Part shown: positions 25,101 through 33,782 of the stretch, in pieces
Numbering within the stretch: position 1 is the stretch's first letter
Layout of the letters: every line of letters starts with the position of its first letter
Origin: Prevotella sp.
GTDB taxonomy: Bacteria; Bacteroidota; Bacteroidia; Bacteroidales; Bacteroidaceae
DNA length: 64,000 nucleotides
Reading direction: 5' to 3'
Assembly (NCBI GenBank): GCA_017458225.1
Contig: JAFTFX010000029.1
Span: 1 to 64,000, forward strand
Notes under the pieces: model-generated
The model's database searches: none
The model's input: the letters and a program-made list of their open reading frames with translations, nothing else
What the model was told of the DNA's origin: nothing
Made by a program: the position numbers and the translations under genes

Positions 25101-26885
25101 GCCGAACTCTTTCCACTGATCGGTGGCGGCAAAACAGCTCTTGGTGCCTTGCAGCACTTTCAGCGTTGCCTTGGCAAAGGGAACATTGGCAAATACCGAC
25201 GTGCCCATCACGATATTCTCAGGATGATAGGTGTTGACGGTCACCTCCGTCAGTTTCGTACAGCCAGAGAAAGCCTCATCGCCCAACTGCTCGACGCATA
25301 CGGGAAGAGACATTGTCGTGATGGCGGCGCAACCCTTGAATGTGGCGTTGGGCACGGCAACAAGTTCATTGGGCAGTTCCACATTGGCCAGCACCTTACA
25401 GCCGCTGAAAGCCTCTTCGCCCACTGTCTTGACACCAGTAGGCAGATCCAACTGCGTCAAGGCGGTGCAGCCCTTGAAGGCACGCGCACCAATCTGCTTC
25501 ACAGACTTCGGCAGACGAATGGTGTTCAGAGCCGTACAGCCACTGAAGGCATCGTCGGCCAAAGCAGTCAGCGAGGTGAAATAGTAAAGTTCAGAGAATT
25601 TCTTGATGGTCTTTCCGCTGAAGGCAGTGCCCAAATCGGTCACCTGAGCGGCTTCGCCGTAGGTGAACTTACCGTCACCATTGGCATCCCAGTTTGCAAG
25701 ACAGATGCTCTTGACGGTAGCATCGGAAACAGGCATGGTTTTCTCGCCGAAGTTCTCTGGCTCGATGCCCACGAAGATCTGACGATAGCCGTTATAGCCT
25801 GCATCACTGCCGCCGATGCCCTGTCCGTCGCCAGGGGTCAGATTGGTCAGATAGTAGTAGCCGTCGCTCTGTCCGCCCCAGCCCCAGTTGATGTAGTAGC
25901 GCTTGTTGCCGTCGTAGCCGTGGGCCACAAAGGCATGGCCTGCCGAGGCATTTGAACCGCTGATATAGATGGGACGGCCCTCTGACATCTCGGTATAGAC
26001 AATGCGGTCCCACTCGGTATCGCTGGTCACATTGGTATAGTCATACCACTTCACTTTTGACGATGAATAGCCAAAGATGTTGAGGAAAGCCTGATAGGCA
26101 TCCCACGACTGTGCACCCGAGGAGCCGCTGGTGTAGTCCATCTTCACGGCCGCACCGCAATAAAGCATCAGGTCGGCCACGGCTTTTTTCTGCAAATCGG
26201 TAGCCGATCCGTAACTATCCTTCATATTATCCCAGTCGATAGGCGAGCCTGCGGGGATGGCAGCCACCTGTATCTTCTTCGTCCACGAGGTAAAGGCGGG
26301 TATTGTGGCCTGGGTCTCAGTGACCGACATGGCACGGTTGTGATAGAGCAGCTGGGCCATGGCCGTAGCCACACAGCCCGTCACCGAACGGTTGCTGCCG
26401 TCGTAGGGACATGAAAGGTTGTAGGGATTGCCCTGACTCCAGTGGCACGTCATCATCGGGGCCACTGCGGCATGCGTCGGAATAGCATCGCTGATAACGG
26501 GTGCACCGGCCTGAATACGGGCAATCTGGTCGGCATAGTCGTCGAGCCACTCCTTCATGTTGGGCGGCATCTGCTGGTAGTCGAAGCTGCCCTCGTCGCA
26601 ATAGCCCAGCACATCGATAGTCTGGTCATCGCCCGACACAATGACGAAACCCTCGTTCACGCCACGGTCAAACACATAGTAGGGATCCTCCGTCCACGGA
26701 GTATTGACCCTTTTCTTTTTAGGAGAGAGCTTGTTGGCATTCAACACAGGGGTCAGTGCCTTACTGTCCATGCGCTGCAGCATAAACGACGAAGCACGTT
26801 TCTGGGCCTGTTCGCGAGTAATCGGCTTGGCATTGGCCACTATAGCAGAGAGCATCAATGCCACAATGCAAGATAAAAATCTCAT
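22182..26885 (-). CDS. C10 (streptopain-like) cysteine protease with LRR, EF-hand-like and MBG modules, 1567 aa
   Basis: Secreted modular protease. I place the start at MRFLSCIVALMLSAIVANA, a clean signal peptide; an upstream in-frame ATG would add 32 residues ahead of it. A SpeB-type propeptide (to about residue 125) precedes the C10 domain. The nucleophile is Cys171 in TGCVATAMAQLLYH and the histidine is His317 in SAGHAFVAHGYDG, followed by YYINWGWGG. Then come BspA-type LRR blocks (FSGCTAL, FKGCTAL, SVKQIGARAF), each led by an EF-hand/dockerin-like stretch (DANGDGKFTYGEA, DSDRNGELSYVEA, DTDEDGELSIEEA). Near the end are MBG-like segments. The tail is LPLYDLQGRKVQTPKRGLYI. Probable surface adhesin/protease; targets unknown. 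Confidence 0.9.
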   Translation of the reverse strand: MRFLSCIVALMLSAIVANAKPITREQAQKRASSFMLQRMDSKALTPVLNANKLSPKKKRVNTPWTEDPYYVFDRGVNEGFVIVSGDDQTIDVLGYCDEGSFDYQQMPPNMKEWLDDYADQIARIQAGAPVISDAIPTHAAVAPMMTCHWSQGNPYNLSCPYDGSNRSVTGCVATAMAQLLYHNRAMSVTETQATIPAFTSWTKKIQVAAIPAGSPIDWDNMKDSYGSATDLQKKAVADLMLYCGAAVKMDYTSGSSGAQSWDAYQAFLNIFGYSSSKVKWYDYTNVTSDTEWDRIVYTEMSEGRPIYISGSNASAGHAFVAHGYDGNKRYYINWGWGGQSDGYYYLTNLTPGDGQGIGGSDAGYNGYRQIFVGIEPENFGEKTMPVSDATVKSICLANWDANGDGKFTYGEAAQVTDLGTAFSGKTIKKFSELYYFTSLTALADDAFSGCTALNTIRLPKSVKQIGARAFKGCTALTQLDLPTGVKTVGEEAFSGCKVLANVELPNELVAVPNATFKGCAAITTMSLPVCVEQLGDEAFSGCTKLTEVTVNTYHPENIVMGTSVFANVPFAKATLKVLQGTKSCFAATDQWKEFGTIFEMRERSGGHFASIEAGNSYYLYNVGTGKYLTKGEAWTTQAIVGSDPILFKVNHTASMPDGVYYLSSTYTGSTTYLFRTSTDGNVGKGVQAAFVDRTTLTAADSYWKVQQVSDKVYTFQIPSNYANYAEGKYWGVQTDHQSSAASPTYGVYSDIVYADHQQNCHWQLVLYDANEENKYYEGITLLNLLSMAESRNVDAAAEQQVYNNLESTVEEIQAAQQSLRVKLKLIHFNNALVRDMCISLYDSDRNGELSYVEASDVTDLTDAFSFMNKTALTNADELQYFTNASTLYGNTFKGCTNLESVVLPIGLQRIYYNAFTNCTKLTKITLPEYLLTIGSSCFSGCTALREVTVNNPDPSTISLGTNAFSNVPLAQCTLYVPAGAKERYAAANTWKDFGQIVEIRTRTQPAFAALETDKPVYIYNIGTRRQVAMGEAYGTQSVVARTGRLYQLKRTTAMPEGCYYLYDNSTGKVVFRVSTDDKVGDGVKACFGDGSLSAKAYWKIASAGENLYTLQVPEDNADYVANHYLGTNESHASGVASPTNGLYWDIAGVTARSTWAFIPQENVEAAKTADATAEKLKYTLELADKKGVDATTEQAVYDNLSSTEEQMQAAIRSLRDKMHLITFADDRALQIAVQWDTDEDGELSIEEAAVVTDLGEAFRSTAITELEELKYFISLTAIPENAFRDAAKLKLIYLPESVQEIGRYAFSSCDNLTYVTVLNGTAVIPSTINGIGNKVTLFVKNTVLNDYLADADWSGKVAGITEYTGIPVVTAEGHRDYANTSATINYIVKGAPVNGTPEYVCDVVAEATQPVGSYPIVVKPGTITTSGLVCQEGVFTINQRKARITAHNCTREFGQPNPEFTVKYQGFKNGETAEEVILVQPVFTCEATVDSPVGTYDIVPSGAEALNYYFEYKSGTLTITVPTRVEAIREVEKESLPLYDLQGRKVQTPKRGLYIQGSAKKKILIRK

Positions 26886-26923
26886 TAGGTTATAATCGTT
26901 TTTTGTTAGTAATCTGCTGCAAA

Positions 26924-26931
26924 AGTACGAA
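26924..26931 (-). promoter_or_regulatory. Candidate -7 element of the C10 protease gene
   Basis: TACTTTTG on the minus strand, about 38 nt ahead of MRFLS. It lies inside the longer alternative ORF, which supports the downstream start. Confidence 0.5.
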
Positions 26932-27002
26932 AATGGTCGCAAGGTTCGACCTCTTATAATGTTATTAAACATTAAAAGCACTCGTTTTCAAAAAAATTAT
27001 TG

Positions 27003-27010
27003 TAAGTTTG
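27003..27010 (+). promoter_or_regulatory. Candidate -7 element of the histidine kinase gene
   Basis: TAAGTTTG, 40 nt ahead of the ATG, divergent from the protease promoter. Confidence 0.5.
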
Positions 27011-27050
27011 CACTCAATTCAACCTACACGACCGATTTTAACCATTATTC

Positions 27051-29102
27051 ATGACAGCAAGTCTTAAATACATATTAGGAGTCCTGCCATTCCTGATGCT
27101 TTGCATACCGGCATCGGCAGAACCCTCCAACACTCCAGAGAACACTGAAGAGGAGCTCAATCTGAACGCACTGTTCCAGCACTACTACTCCAACATGCAG
27201 GTGGACAGCGCACTCATCACGCTCGACAAGATTATTGCCCTGCGACACGACAAGAAAGATATTGAGCAAGAGGCAAGTGCGCGCTGGAACAAGATTGCCG
27301 TGCTGAACAACAGTGCGCGCTACGACTCGCTGCTGGTCGAGGCCGATAAGCAGATGAAGTGGTTCAGCGCGAACGGCATCTGGAACCGCTTCTACCAGGC
27401 GTGGCAGCGCAAGTGCTCGGCCAATCACGACCTGGGCCGCATGCAGACGGCACTGCGCGAGGCACGCGCCATGGGCGACGATGCGCAGAAACGCAACAAC
27501 AACACGGGACGGGCCATGGCCTACAAGCAGATGGGCATCGTATACTACGACATACGACAACTGGAACAGGCCGAGCAGGCTTTCAGGCAAAGCATCAAGC
27601 TGCTGCAACAGGAAGGCGAGAACTCTGGCGTGCTCAGCGGCATCTACGACAACCTCTGTCAGACGCTCGACCGCGAGAAGAGGTTCGAAGAAGAGCTACA
27701 GGCTGCACAGGAATGGCACGAGCACCTGGGCGATGTGCTGAAAGCGCACTCACAGGCAATCGTTGCCCCACCCTACATATCGTGCCATCTGGGCCACGCT
27801 GCTGCTTATATCGGCATGCGCAACTTCGAAAAGGCTGTCGAATCCATTGAAAAGGCCAAAGAGTACAACACCATCACCAGGGCTGCTCTCTCGCAATACT
27901 ACATCTACGAAATGCTGGTGCGACTGGAACTGGCACAGGGACACCCTGCCACCGCACTGGCCTTTGCCGACAGCATCAAGCAAATGGACATCACCGTCGA
28001 CAACAAGATTGCCGAACTGAAGGCCGACGCGCTCATCCAGGTAAACCAAGGTATGGAGGCGGCACAGATCTATCGCAACCTGTTCATCCAAAAGGACTCT
28101 GTGTTCTCGCGCGACATGCGCACACAGTTAGACGAACTGAACATGCTGTTCCGCATCGACGAGATGCAGCGCGAACAGCAAACGGTTCGCATGCGCTACA
28201 CCATGGTCATCGCGGTGCTCGTTGTCATGTCACTTCTGTTCTTCCTGGTCTATCGTCTGCGCGAGTTGCGGAAGATGGCCGACAAGAACCGCGAGCTGGC
28301 CGAAAAGAACATAGAACTGCAGCAGGCCAACGAGCGGGCCGAGGAGTCGTCGAAGATGAAGACGGAGTTCATCAAGAATATCAGCCACGAGATTCGCACA
28401 CCCCTGAACATCCTCAACGGCTTTACGCAGGTGCTCACCACCAACAACAGCATCAGCGATGACGAGAAAGCCGACATTCGCGAGCGCATCAGCGAGAACA
28501 GCATGCGCATCACCGAACTGGTGAACAAGATGCTTGAGTTGTCGGATGCCAGCAGCCATGCCGTCATCGAGCGCGAAAACAAGGTTGCCCTCAACGAGAT
28601 TACAGCCGAAGCCATTGCCGAGACAGACATCGCCAATGAGCCCGATATCGTCTTCAACATAGAGATGAATGATGCCGCCAAAGCATGCAGCATACTGACT
28701 AACCACACGTATGCCGTGCGCGCCCTCACCCAACTGCTCGACAACAGCGTAAAGTTCCAGCAGCTGCCCGTCAGCCAGCAGGCCATTCAGCAGAATGCCG
28801 ACAAGCAGACAGCAGGCGGAGAGGCCATCCTGCAGAAAGAAAACAGGGTCACCTTGCGAGTGACCCAGAACGAGTTGCTTGGCTGTGCCAACTTCGAAGT
28901 GGAAGACACCGGCATCGGCATCCCTGCCCATGAGGCTGAGCGTATCTTTGAGGAGTTCGTTCAGCTGAACAGCTTCTACGACGGAACGGGTATCGGCCTG
29001 ACCGTGGCCCGAAGCATTGCCCGCCGCCTGGGCGGCGATGTGCTACTCGACACCACCTACACCGAAGGTGCCCGCTTCGTGATGACGCTGCCACTGCACT
29101 GA
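27051..29102 (+). CDS. TPR-containing sensor histidine kinase, 683 aa
   Basis: Membrane sensor kinase. A signal peptide (MTASLKYILGVLPFLMLCIP) exports an N-terminal region of helical TPR-like repeats (for example AYKQMGIVYYDIRQLEQAEQ and CHLGHAAAYIGMRNFEKAVE). One transmembrane segment lies at about residues 384-404 (VIAVLVVMSLLFFLVYRL). A short coiled coil leads into the HisKA domain with His446 in NISHEIRTPLN. The ATPase domain has an N box (LTQLLDNSVKF), G1 (EDTGIGIPAHEAE) and G2 (GTGIGLTVARSIA). There is no receiver domain and no adjacent response regulator, so the partner is elsewhere. Divergent from the C10 protease gene, which could be a target, but this is only inference from position. 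Confidence 0.92.
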   Translation: MTASLKYILGVLPFLMLCIPASAEPSNTPENTEEELNLNALFQHYYSNMQVDSALITLDKIIALRHDKKDIEQEASARWNKIAVLNNSARYDSLLVEADKQMKWFSANGIWNRFYQAWQRKCSANHDLGRMQTALREARAMGDDAQKRNNNTGRAMAYKQMGIVYYDIRQLEQAEQAFRQSIKLLQQEGENSGVLSGIYDNLCQTLDREKRFEEELQAAQEWHEHLGDVLKAHSQAIVAPPYISCHLGHAAAYIGMRNFEKAVESIEKAKEYNTITRAALSQYYIYEMLVRLELAQGHPATALAFADSIKQMDITVDNKIAELKADALIQVNQGMEAAQIYRNLFIQKDSVFSRDMRTQLDELNMLFRIDEMQREQQTVRMRYTMVIAVLVVMSLLFFLVYRLRELRKMADKNRELAEKNIELQQANERAEESSKMKTEFIKNISHEIRTPLNILNGFTQVLTTNNSISDDEKADIRERISENSMRITELVNKMLELSDASSHAVIERENKVALNEITAEAIAETDIANEPDIVFNIEMNDAAKACSILTNHTYAVRALTQLLDNSVKFQQLPVSQQAIQQNADKQTAGGEAILQKENRVTLRVTQNELLGCANFEVEDTGIGIPAHEAERIFEEFVQLNSFYDGTGIGLTVARSIARRLGGDVLLDTTYTEGARFVMTLPLH

Positions 29103-29120
29103 AGTTTTTCCATTGTTTAT

Positions 29121-29151
29121 TTTGTTATTACCGTTTTTTTATTTATTTTTG
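29121..29151 (+). promoter_or_regulatory. Promoter of the 42-aa gene
   Basis: TTTG at 29121-29124, a 19-nt spacer, TATTTTTG at 29144-29151. Confidence 0.65.
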
Positions 29152-29176
29152 CAGTGGAATTAGTTGAGTTGTCATT

Positions 29177-29305
29177 ATGGAAGCAAATAAGACTATCTTT
29201 GATCGTCCGACCCATGAGGAAGTAAGGGAGATGTTTCGTCGTGCCAAAGCTCGCCAACAGCAGTTGGAGGAAAAAGCCAGAATGATAATTCCTCAAATTC
29301 TTTGA
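29177..29305 (+). CDS. Small hypothetical protein, 42 aa
   Basis: The short ORF starts MEANKTIFDRPTHEEVREMF and continues as one charged amphipathic helix (RRAKARQQQLEEKARMIIPQ). It has its own promoter 26 nt upstream. Composition looks like real coding sequence: strongly helical, with no rare residues. I do not know the family. It could be a small regulatory protein or a remnant of a longer gene. It lies between the kinase gene and the 22-bp repeat array. Confidence 0.5.
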   Translation: MEANKTIFDRPTHEEVREMFRRAKARQQQLEEKARMIIPQIL

Positions 29306-29437
29306 CGAAGAGACTGCCATGTTCAATGCGATGAAGCCTTAGTTCATTCTTCTACATCTGTTCTTTAAGTTTTTTGTCAGTTTTGCATACACTGCTGTCA
29401 CTATGTAGTAGCGTTTGGAGGAGTGTGATGCAATAAA

Positions 29438-29572
29438 CGTCATTCTCCGCTCTGATTTGCATCATTTTCTGCTCTGATTTGCGTCATATTCTGCTTTAAT
29501 CTAATACAGATTGCAGCGAAGTTTATATCAGATTGCAGCGGAAAATGACGCAAATCAGAGCGGAGAATGACG
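29438..29572. repeat. 22-bp-period array: three direct plus three inverted units
   Basis: Direct units start at 29438, 29460 and 29482 (core CATTCTCCGCTCTGATTTG in the first). A 3-nt centre follows at 29504-29506. Inverted units start at 29507, 29529 and 29551. The outermost pair (29438-29459 and 29551-29572) is a perfect 22-bp inverted repeat; inner pairs are degenerate. It lies between the convergent kinase/42-aa genes and guaA. Confidence 0.9.
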
Positions 29573-29658
29573 TTCGTTGTAGCATGATATGCCGTCGACG
29601 GCAGAATGAGTGACAGCAGTGACAGCAAAAATGCGAAAAACTTTTATCGTTATTTTTT

Positions 29659-31263
29659 TTACTCCCACTCAATCGTTGCGGGTGGTTTCGACGAGATATC
29701 ATAGCAGACGCGGTTCACACCACGCACCTTGTTGATGATTTCGTTCGACACCTTCGCCATGAAGTCGTATGGCAAGTGGGCCCAGTCGGCCGTCATGGCA
29801 TCGCTGCTGGTGACAGCGCGCAGGGCCACGGGATTCTCGTAGGTACGCTCGTCGCCCATCACGCCCACACTCCTTACAGTAGAGAGCAGGATGGCTCCTG
29901 CCTGCCAGATCTGGTCGTAGAGCGACACCTCAATCTCACCGTCCTTCATGTCGGCCGGCACTCCGGCTGCCAACACCTTTCGGGCCTCTTCACCAGCAAG
30001 CTTTACCTTGTAGTCGCGCAGTCCGCGGATATAGATATCGTCGGCATCCTGCAGGATGCGCACCTTTTCACGGGTGATATCGCCAAGGATGCGGACAGCC
30101 AAGCCAGGACCGGGGAAGGGATGACGGGTTATCAGATGCTCGGGCATGCCCAGCTGACGACCCACGCGGCGCACCTCGTCCTTGAACAGCCACTTCAGCG
30201 GTTCACAGAGCTGCAGGTGCATCTCTTCAGGCAGACCGCCTACGTTATGATGGCTTTTGATGACCTTGCCCGTGATGTTCAGACTCTCAATGCGGTCGGG
30301 ATAGATGGTGCCCTGAGCCAGCCAGCGTGCATCGGTAATCTTCTTCGCCTCAGCATTGAACACCTCCACGAAGTCGCGACCAATAATCTTGCGTTTCTTT
30401 TCAGGCTCGGTCACGCCAGCCAGGTCACTGAAGAACTTCTCTGATGCATCCACACCGATGACGTTCAGGCCCAGCACCTTGTAGTCATCCATCACCTGCT
30501 GGAACTCGTTCTTGCGCAGCATGCCGTGGTCAACGAATATACAGGTCAGGCGGTCGCCGATAGCCTTGTTCAGCAGCACGGCAGCCACACTCGAATCGAC
30601 ACCACCCGACAGGCCGAGAATCACGCGGTCTTGTCCGATCTGCTTTTTCAGTTCGGCTACGGTCGTGTCGACGAACGAGGCGGCGCTCCACTCCTGACGA
30701 CTGCCGCAGATGTCTACCACGAAGTTCTTCAGCAACTGCGTGCCCTGCACCGTGTGGAACACTTCGGGGTGGAACTGAACGGCCCAGATGCCATCCTTGG
30801 CATAGGCAGCATACTTCACGTCCCTTGTTGAGGCAATGACCTCGAAGCCTTCAGGAATGGCAGTGATAGTGTCGCCGTGGCTCATCCATACTTGCGAGCC
30901 CTGTTCGAAGCCCTTGAAAAGCGGATTCGTGGTGTCCACCGTCTCCAGATGGGCCCGTCCATATTCGCGGCTGTCGCTCTTCTCCACCTTTCCGCCCATC
31001 GAATAAGACAGGTACTGTGCGCCATAGCAGATGCCCAGCACGGGAAGTTTTCCAAGGAATGCCGACAGGTCGGGCTTGAACCCATCGGGGTCATGAACCG
31101 AGAACGGCGAACCGCTCAGGATGACACCAATCACCGAGGGATCGCCCACAGGGAACTTGTTGTAGGGAAGAATCTCGCAGAAGGTGTCCAGTTCGCGCAC
31201 GCGCCGACCAATCAGCTGCGTGGTCTGCGAACCAAAGTCAAGAATGATAATCTTCTGTTGCAT
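29659..31263 (-). CDS. guaA: GMP synthase (glutamine-hydrolysing), 534 aa
   Basis: Last step of GMP synthesis: XMP + ATP + glutamine to GMP. N-terminal class I glutamine amidotransferase domain: nucleophile Cys in [13 protein letters not shown], with the His-Glu pair in [10 protein letters not shown]. Central ATP pyrophosphatase domain: P-loop [17 protein letters not shown]-terminal dimerisation domain ends [20 protein letters not shown], the usual end. Slightly longer than many GuaA proteins. No partner gene overlaps it. A T-rich stretch follows the stop but no clear hairpin terminator. Confidence 0.97.
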   Translation of the reverse strand: MQQKIIILDFGSQTTQLIGRRVRELDTFCEILPYNKFPVGDPSVIGVILSGSPFSVHDPDGFKPDLSAFLGKLPVLGICYGAQYLSYSMGGKVEKSDSREYGRAHLETVDTTNPLFKGFEQGSQVWMSHGDTITAIPEGFEVIASTRDVKYAAYAKDGIWAVQFHPEVFHTVQGTQLLKNFVVDICGSRQEWSAASFVDTTVAELKKQIGQDRVILGLSGGVDSSVAAVLLNKAIGDRLTCIFVDHGMLRKNEFQQVMDDYKVLGLNVIGVDASEKFFSDLAGVTEPEKKRKIIGRDFVEVFNAEAKKITDARWLAQGTIYPDRIESLNITGKVIKSHHNVGGLPEEMHLQLCEPLKWLFKDEVRRVGRQLGMPEHLITRHPFPGPGLAVRILGDITREKVRILQDADDIYIRGLRDYKVKLAGEEARKVLAAGVPADMKDGEIEVSLYDQIWQAGAILLSTVRSVGVMGDERTYENPVALRAVTSSDAMTADWAHLPYDFMAKVSNEIINKVRGVNRVCYDISSKPPATIEWE

Positions 31264-31282
31264 TGTCTGTTTATATTATTCT

Positions 31283-31603
31283 TTATCTGATTTTTCGTTG
31301 TAACGAAGCTGGATTCATGCGCATATCCCAAATGATATCAATGTAAACAGTATCTTCAGAAAGCTCATAATAATAAATCAACTTAAAATTGTGCATAAAG
31401 ATTGCACTACGATACTGATGCTTCTTTCCTAAAAGCAAAGTCTCAATAGTATAAGACTCGGGATATTGCGCCAAACGGGATTCTATGGAACGAATACTGC
31501 TGTACCAGTTCTTTACCGCTTTATGCCCAAACTCAGCCATAGCATAGTCGATATGTGCCTCTAACAAATGCGAGGCATCATCTTTCCATATTATCTGAGC
31601 CAT
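31283..31603 (-). CDS. RelE/ParE-family toxin, 106 aa
   Basis: Toxin of a type II module; RelE/ParE members act as mRNA endonucleases or gyrase poisons. The family fold is suggested by the opening MAQIIWKDDASHLLEAHIDY, a central IRSIESRLAQYPES, and the strand pair FKLIYYYELSEDTVYIDIIW before DMRMNP, as in Bacteroidetes ParE/RelE proteins. I start it at MAQII, which overlaps the antitoxin gene by 13 bp; an earlier ATG would add 16 unrelated residues. It is downstream of its antitoxin in the usual order. Whether it targets ribosomes or gyrase cannot be told. Confidence 0.8.
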   Translation of the reverse strand: MAQIIWKDDASHLLEAHIDYAMAEFGHKAVKNWYSSIRSIESRLAQYPESYTIETLLLGKKHQYRSAIFMHNFKLIYYYELSEDTVYIDIIWDMRMNPASLQRKIR

Positions 31604-31920
31604 GGGTACTTCTGTTCTAAACGCTGATGAAATTCTTGCGATGTAACCCACTTTGTGGGGTCATTACGCTCAGCTTCGGCCTGTTCCAAAGCGGCTTCAA
31701 CCTCTTCAAGAGTGCGAGGATAGCCAAAATCAACGCCACCGAAGTTGTAATCAATTTCGTCTGCTTCCTCCTCAACGTCCTGTTCCGCAGTCTCAGAAAG
31801 TCCCGTTTGCGGTACAAACAAGAGACTCTTCACAAAATCTTTCACATGGCGCAGCACCGACTCGTCATTAATGGAATCGATGTCCTTAAACAAGGAATAT
31901 TTCAATTCTATTGCTGTCAT
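31591..31920 (-). CDS. Antitoxin of the RelE/ParE module, 109 aa
   Basis: Acidic protein (MTAIELKYSLFKDIDSINDE) with a helical N-terminus resembling the short antitoxins of Bacteroidetes RelE modules. It has a Glu/Asp-rich linker (AEQDVEEEADEIDYNFGG) and a C-terminal helix (RTLEEVEAALEQAEAERNDP) likely to wrap the toxin. The promoter TTTG-N20-TACCTTTG is at 31946-31977, 25 nt ahead of the start, so autoregulation through this short leader is likely. No classical helix-turn-helix is evident. Confidence 0.78.
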   Translation of the reverse strand: MTAIELKYSLFKDIDSINDESVLRHVKDFVKSLLFVPQTGLSETAEQDVEEEADEIDYNFGGVDFGYPRTLEEVEAALEQAEAERNDPTKWVTSQEFHQRLEQKYPWLR

Positions 31921-32123
31921 ATTCCGACATTATTTGATTTAGCGGCAAAGGTAGTACAAAAATCCCACAATCCCAAAGAATTGAAGAACAAATGATGAAA
32001 ATAGCATATTGAAAACTACTAACTTTCTACACTATAGACCTGTGACATCGTAGTCACCTGACTTTAGTTGGTATTCATCAATCCAGTCAGCCTCAACAGC
32101 CAAAGATATCCAACAACATGGGC
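31921..32123. other. Gap between the RelE module and the AAA/nuclease gene
   Basis: It contains the antitoxin promoter (31946-31977) and otherwise nothing I can read. No hairpin terminator is evident for either flank. Confidence 0.4.
31946..31977 (-). promoter_or_regulatory. Promoter of the RelE/ParE module
   Basis: TTTG at 31974-31977, a 20-nt spacer, TACCTTTG at 31946-31953 (minus strand). Confidence 0.75.
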
Positions 32124-33710
32124 TCATTCTATCACCCAGTCATCGATGGTGCGAGTATCAGCATTGAAGCTAACGCCGGCCTTCACCACACGGTGTCCTT
32201 CGGTCTCATAAGGCAAAGCATAGTTCCTATAGTTGATCTGTTCCAAGGCCTGCTGAGCCGTTCCGCCAAGCTTCAGTTCCAGAACATAAACAGTATCGGG
32301 CATCTGCACCACAACATCGGTTCTGCCACCGGCACACTTTACTTGCGTGCGAACATAGACATTCAGCATGGAGAAGATGAGATAAAGGGTATACTCGTAG
32401 AATCCTTCCTTTGAGGCTGTCTCTTCCAGTTTCTTCTTAAAGCCCTCGACATAGGGGATGGCTGCAAGATAAGCCTGCATTTCGCGCAGGGCCAAGTCGA
32501 GGTCGTTCTGCCGAAGAGCACGCCAGAACTTTAAGGCAAAGCCCGTTTGCACATTTCCCGTTTCAAGTCCAATATATGTGGGAAGCAGCCCTTTGGTGAA
32601 TCCTATGCGGACCTCCTGATTCGGAATGGCGAGCGTATATATCTGCGACAGGCGGTCATAGTCCTTGATGGTCAGATAGCCACTCTGATAGAGCAACGGC
32701 AGGGCCGTAGTCATTGCCTCAGTAGGTATGTCGAATGAGTCAGCCGGCTCTTCCAAATGGTCCATCGCCGTGATGTTGGTGCGGAAATGCCGCATCTGAT
32801 GAAGCAGATATGACGGTGTGGCCGAGGCGAACCAACTGCTGGTGAGCTTGTTGTCATCGAATGCATTGAGCAGGCTGAAAGGATTGTAGATATCGGGAGA
32901 CACTTCAGAAAAGTGATATCCGTCGTACATAGACTTGATTTTCTGAAACATCTCATCGGGAGAGCACTCATAAGCAACAGCCATGCGCGCAATATCTTCT
33001 TTAAACGCTGTCTTCACTTCCTCTTCTGTGATGCCGCAGATGGCGGCGAAGTCAGGGCGCATGGTGACATTCTTCAGATTGTTGATGGTGCTGAAGATGC
33101 TGAGCTGGGAGAACTTCGTGATACCCGTGATGAAACAGAACTTGATGTATGGATCGAGCGCCTTCAGCGGCACATAGAACTCCTGCATCACCTTTCGGAA
33201 CTGCGGCAGATTATCTTCTTCGTGAAGTACTTCAAGCAAAGGGGCATCATATTCATCGATGAGGACTACCGCCTGCCGGCCTGTTTTTTTGTAGGCGCGC
33301 ATCACCAAACCTGTTATCAGTTTTCCTGGAGTTGTCTCGTCGGCCGACTTACCATACAACTCGGTATAGGGGCTAAGAATCCACATGAGCGTCTCCTGCA
33401 AAGCCTGTGAGTTTTCCTGCGCCTTTGCCCGGCTAACATCAATATGGAATACAGGGTATTCTGTCCATTCCTGCTCAAGTTGCATCATTTTGAGGCCTTC
33501 AAACAAGTCCTTACGACCTTCAAAATACGATTTCAGCGTAGACGTAAGCAGTGACTTTCCAAAACGGCGAGGGCGACTGAAGAAAATGTACTTGGCCACT
33601 CTTGTCAGATTCCACACCAAATCAGTCTTATCTACATATAGAAATCCTCCCTCAATAATCTCTGAGAAGGTCTGTATTCCCACAGGGTATTTATGTCCAA
33701 GGTTTGTAGT
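32124..33710 (-). CDS. AAA-ATPase-like / PD-(D/E)XK nuclease family protein, 528 aa
   Basis: Member of the abundant Bacteroidetes family with an N-terminal AAA-like domain and a C-terminal PD-(D/E)XK fold; biological role unknown. The start MTTNLGHKYPVGIQTFSEII is chosen because a TATTTTTG element lies upstream, inside the longer reading frame. The P-loop-like motif is atypical: FSRPRRFGKSLLTSTLKSYF. A Walker B-like VVLIDEYDAPLL follows. The nuclease-like core is GGRTDVVVQMPDTVYVLELK, with the D...ExK pattern. No target or partner is evident; it lies next to a toxin-antitoxin pair. Confidence 0.85.
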   Translation of the reverse strand, partial: TTNLGHKYPVGIQTFSEIIEGGFLYVDKTDLVWNLTRVAKYIFFSRPRRFGKSLLTSTLKSYFEGRKDLFEGLKMMQLEQEWTEYPVFHIDVSRAKAQENSQALQETLMWILSPYTELYGKSADETTPGKLITGLVMRAYKKTGRQAVVLIDEYDAPLLEVLHEEDNLPQFRKVMQEFYVPLKALDPYIKFCFITGITKFSQLSIFSTINNLKNVTMRPDFAAICGITEEEVKTAFKEDIARMAVAYECSPDEMFQKIKSMYDGYHFSEVSPDIYNPFSLLNAFDDNKLTSSWFASATPSYLLHQMRHFRTNITAMDHLEEPADSFDIPTEAMTTALPLLYQSGYLTIKDYDRLSQIYTLAIPNQEVRIGFTKGLLPTYIGLETGNVQTGFALKFWRALRQNDLDLALREMQAYLAAIPYVEGFKKKLEETASKEGFYEYTLYLIFSMLNVYVRTQVKCAGGRTDVVVQMPDTVYVLELKLGGTAQQALEQINYRNYALPYETEGHRVVKAGVSFNADTRTIDDWVIE

Positions 33711-33782
33711 CATCGTCGTCGTTTTGAACTTTTTCCTTTGCAAAAATAACAATTATTTCCGAGAGTGCAAAAAAACTTGCCA

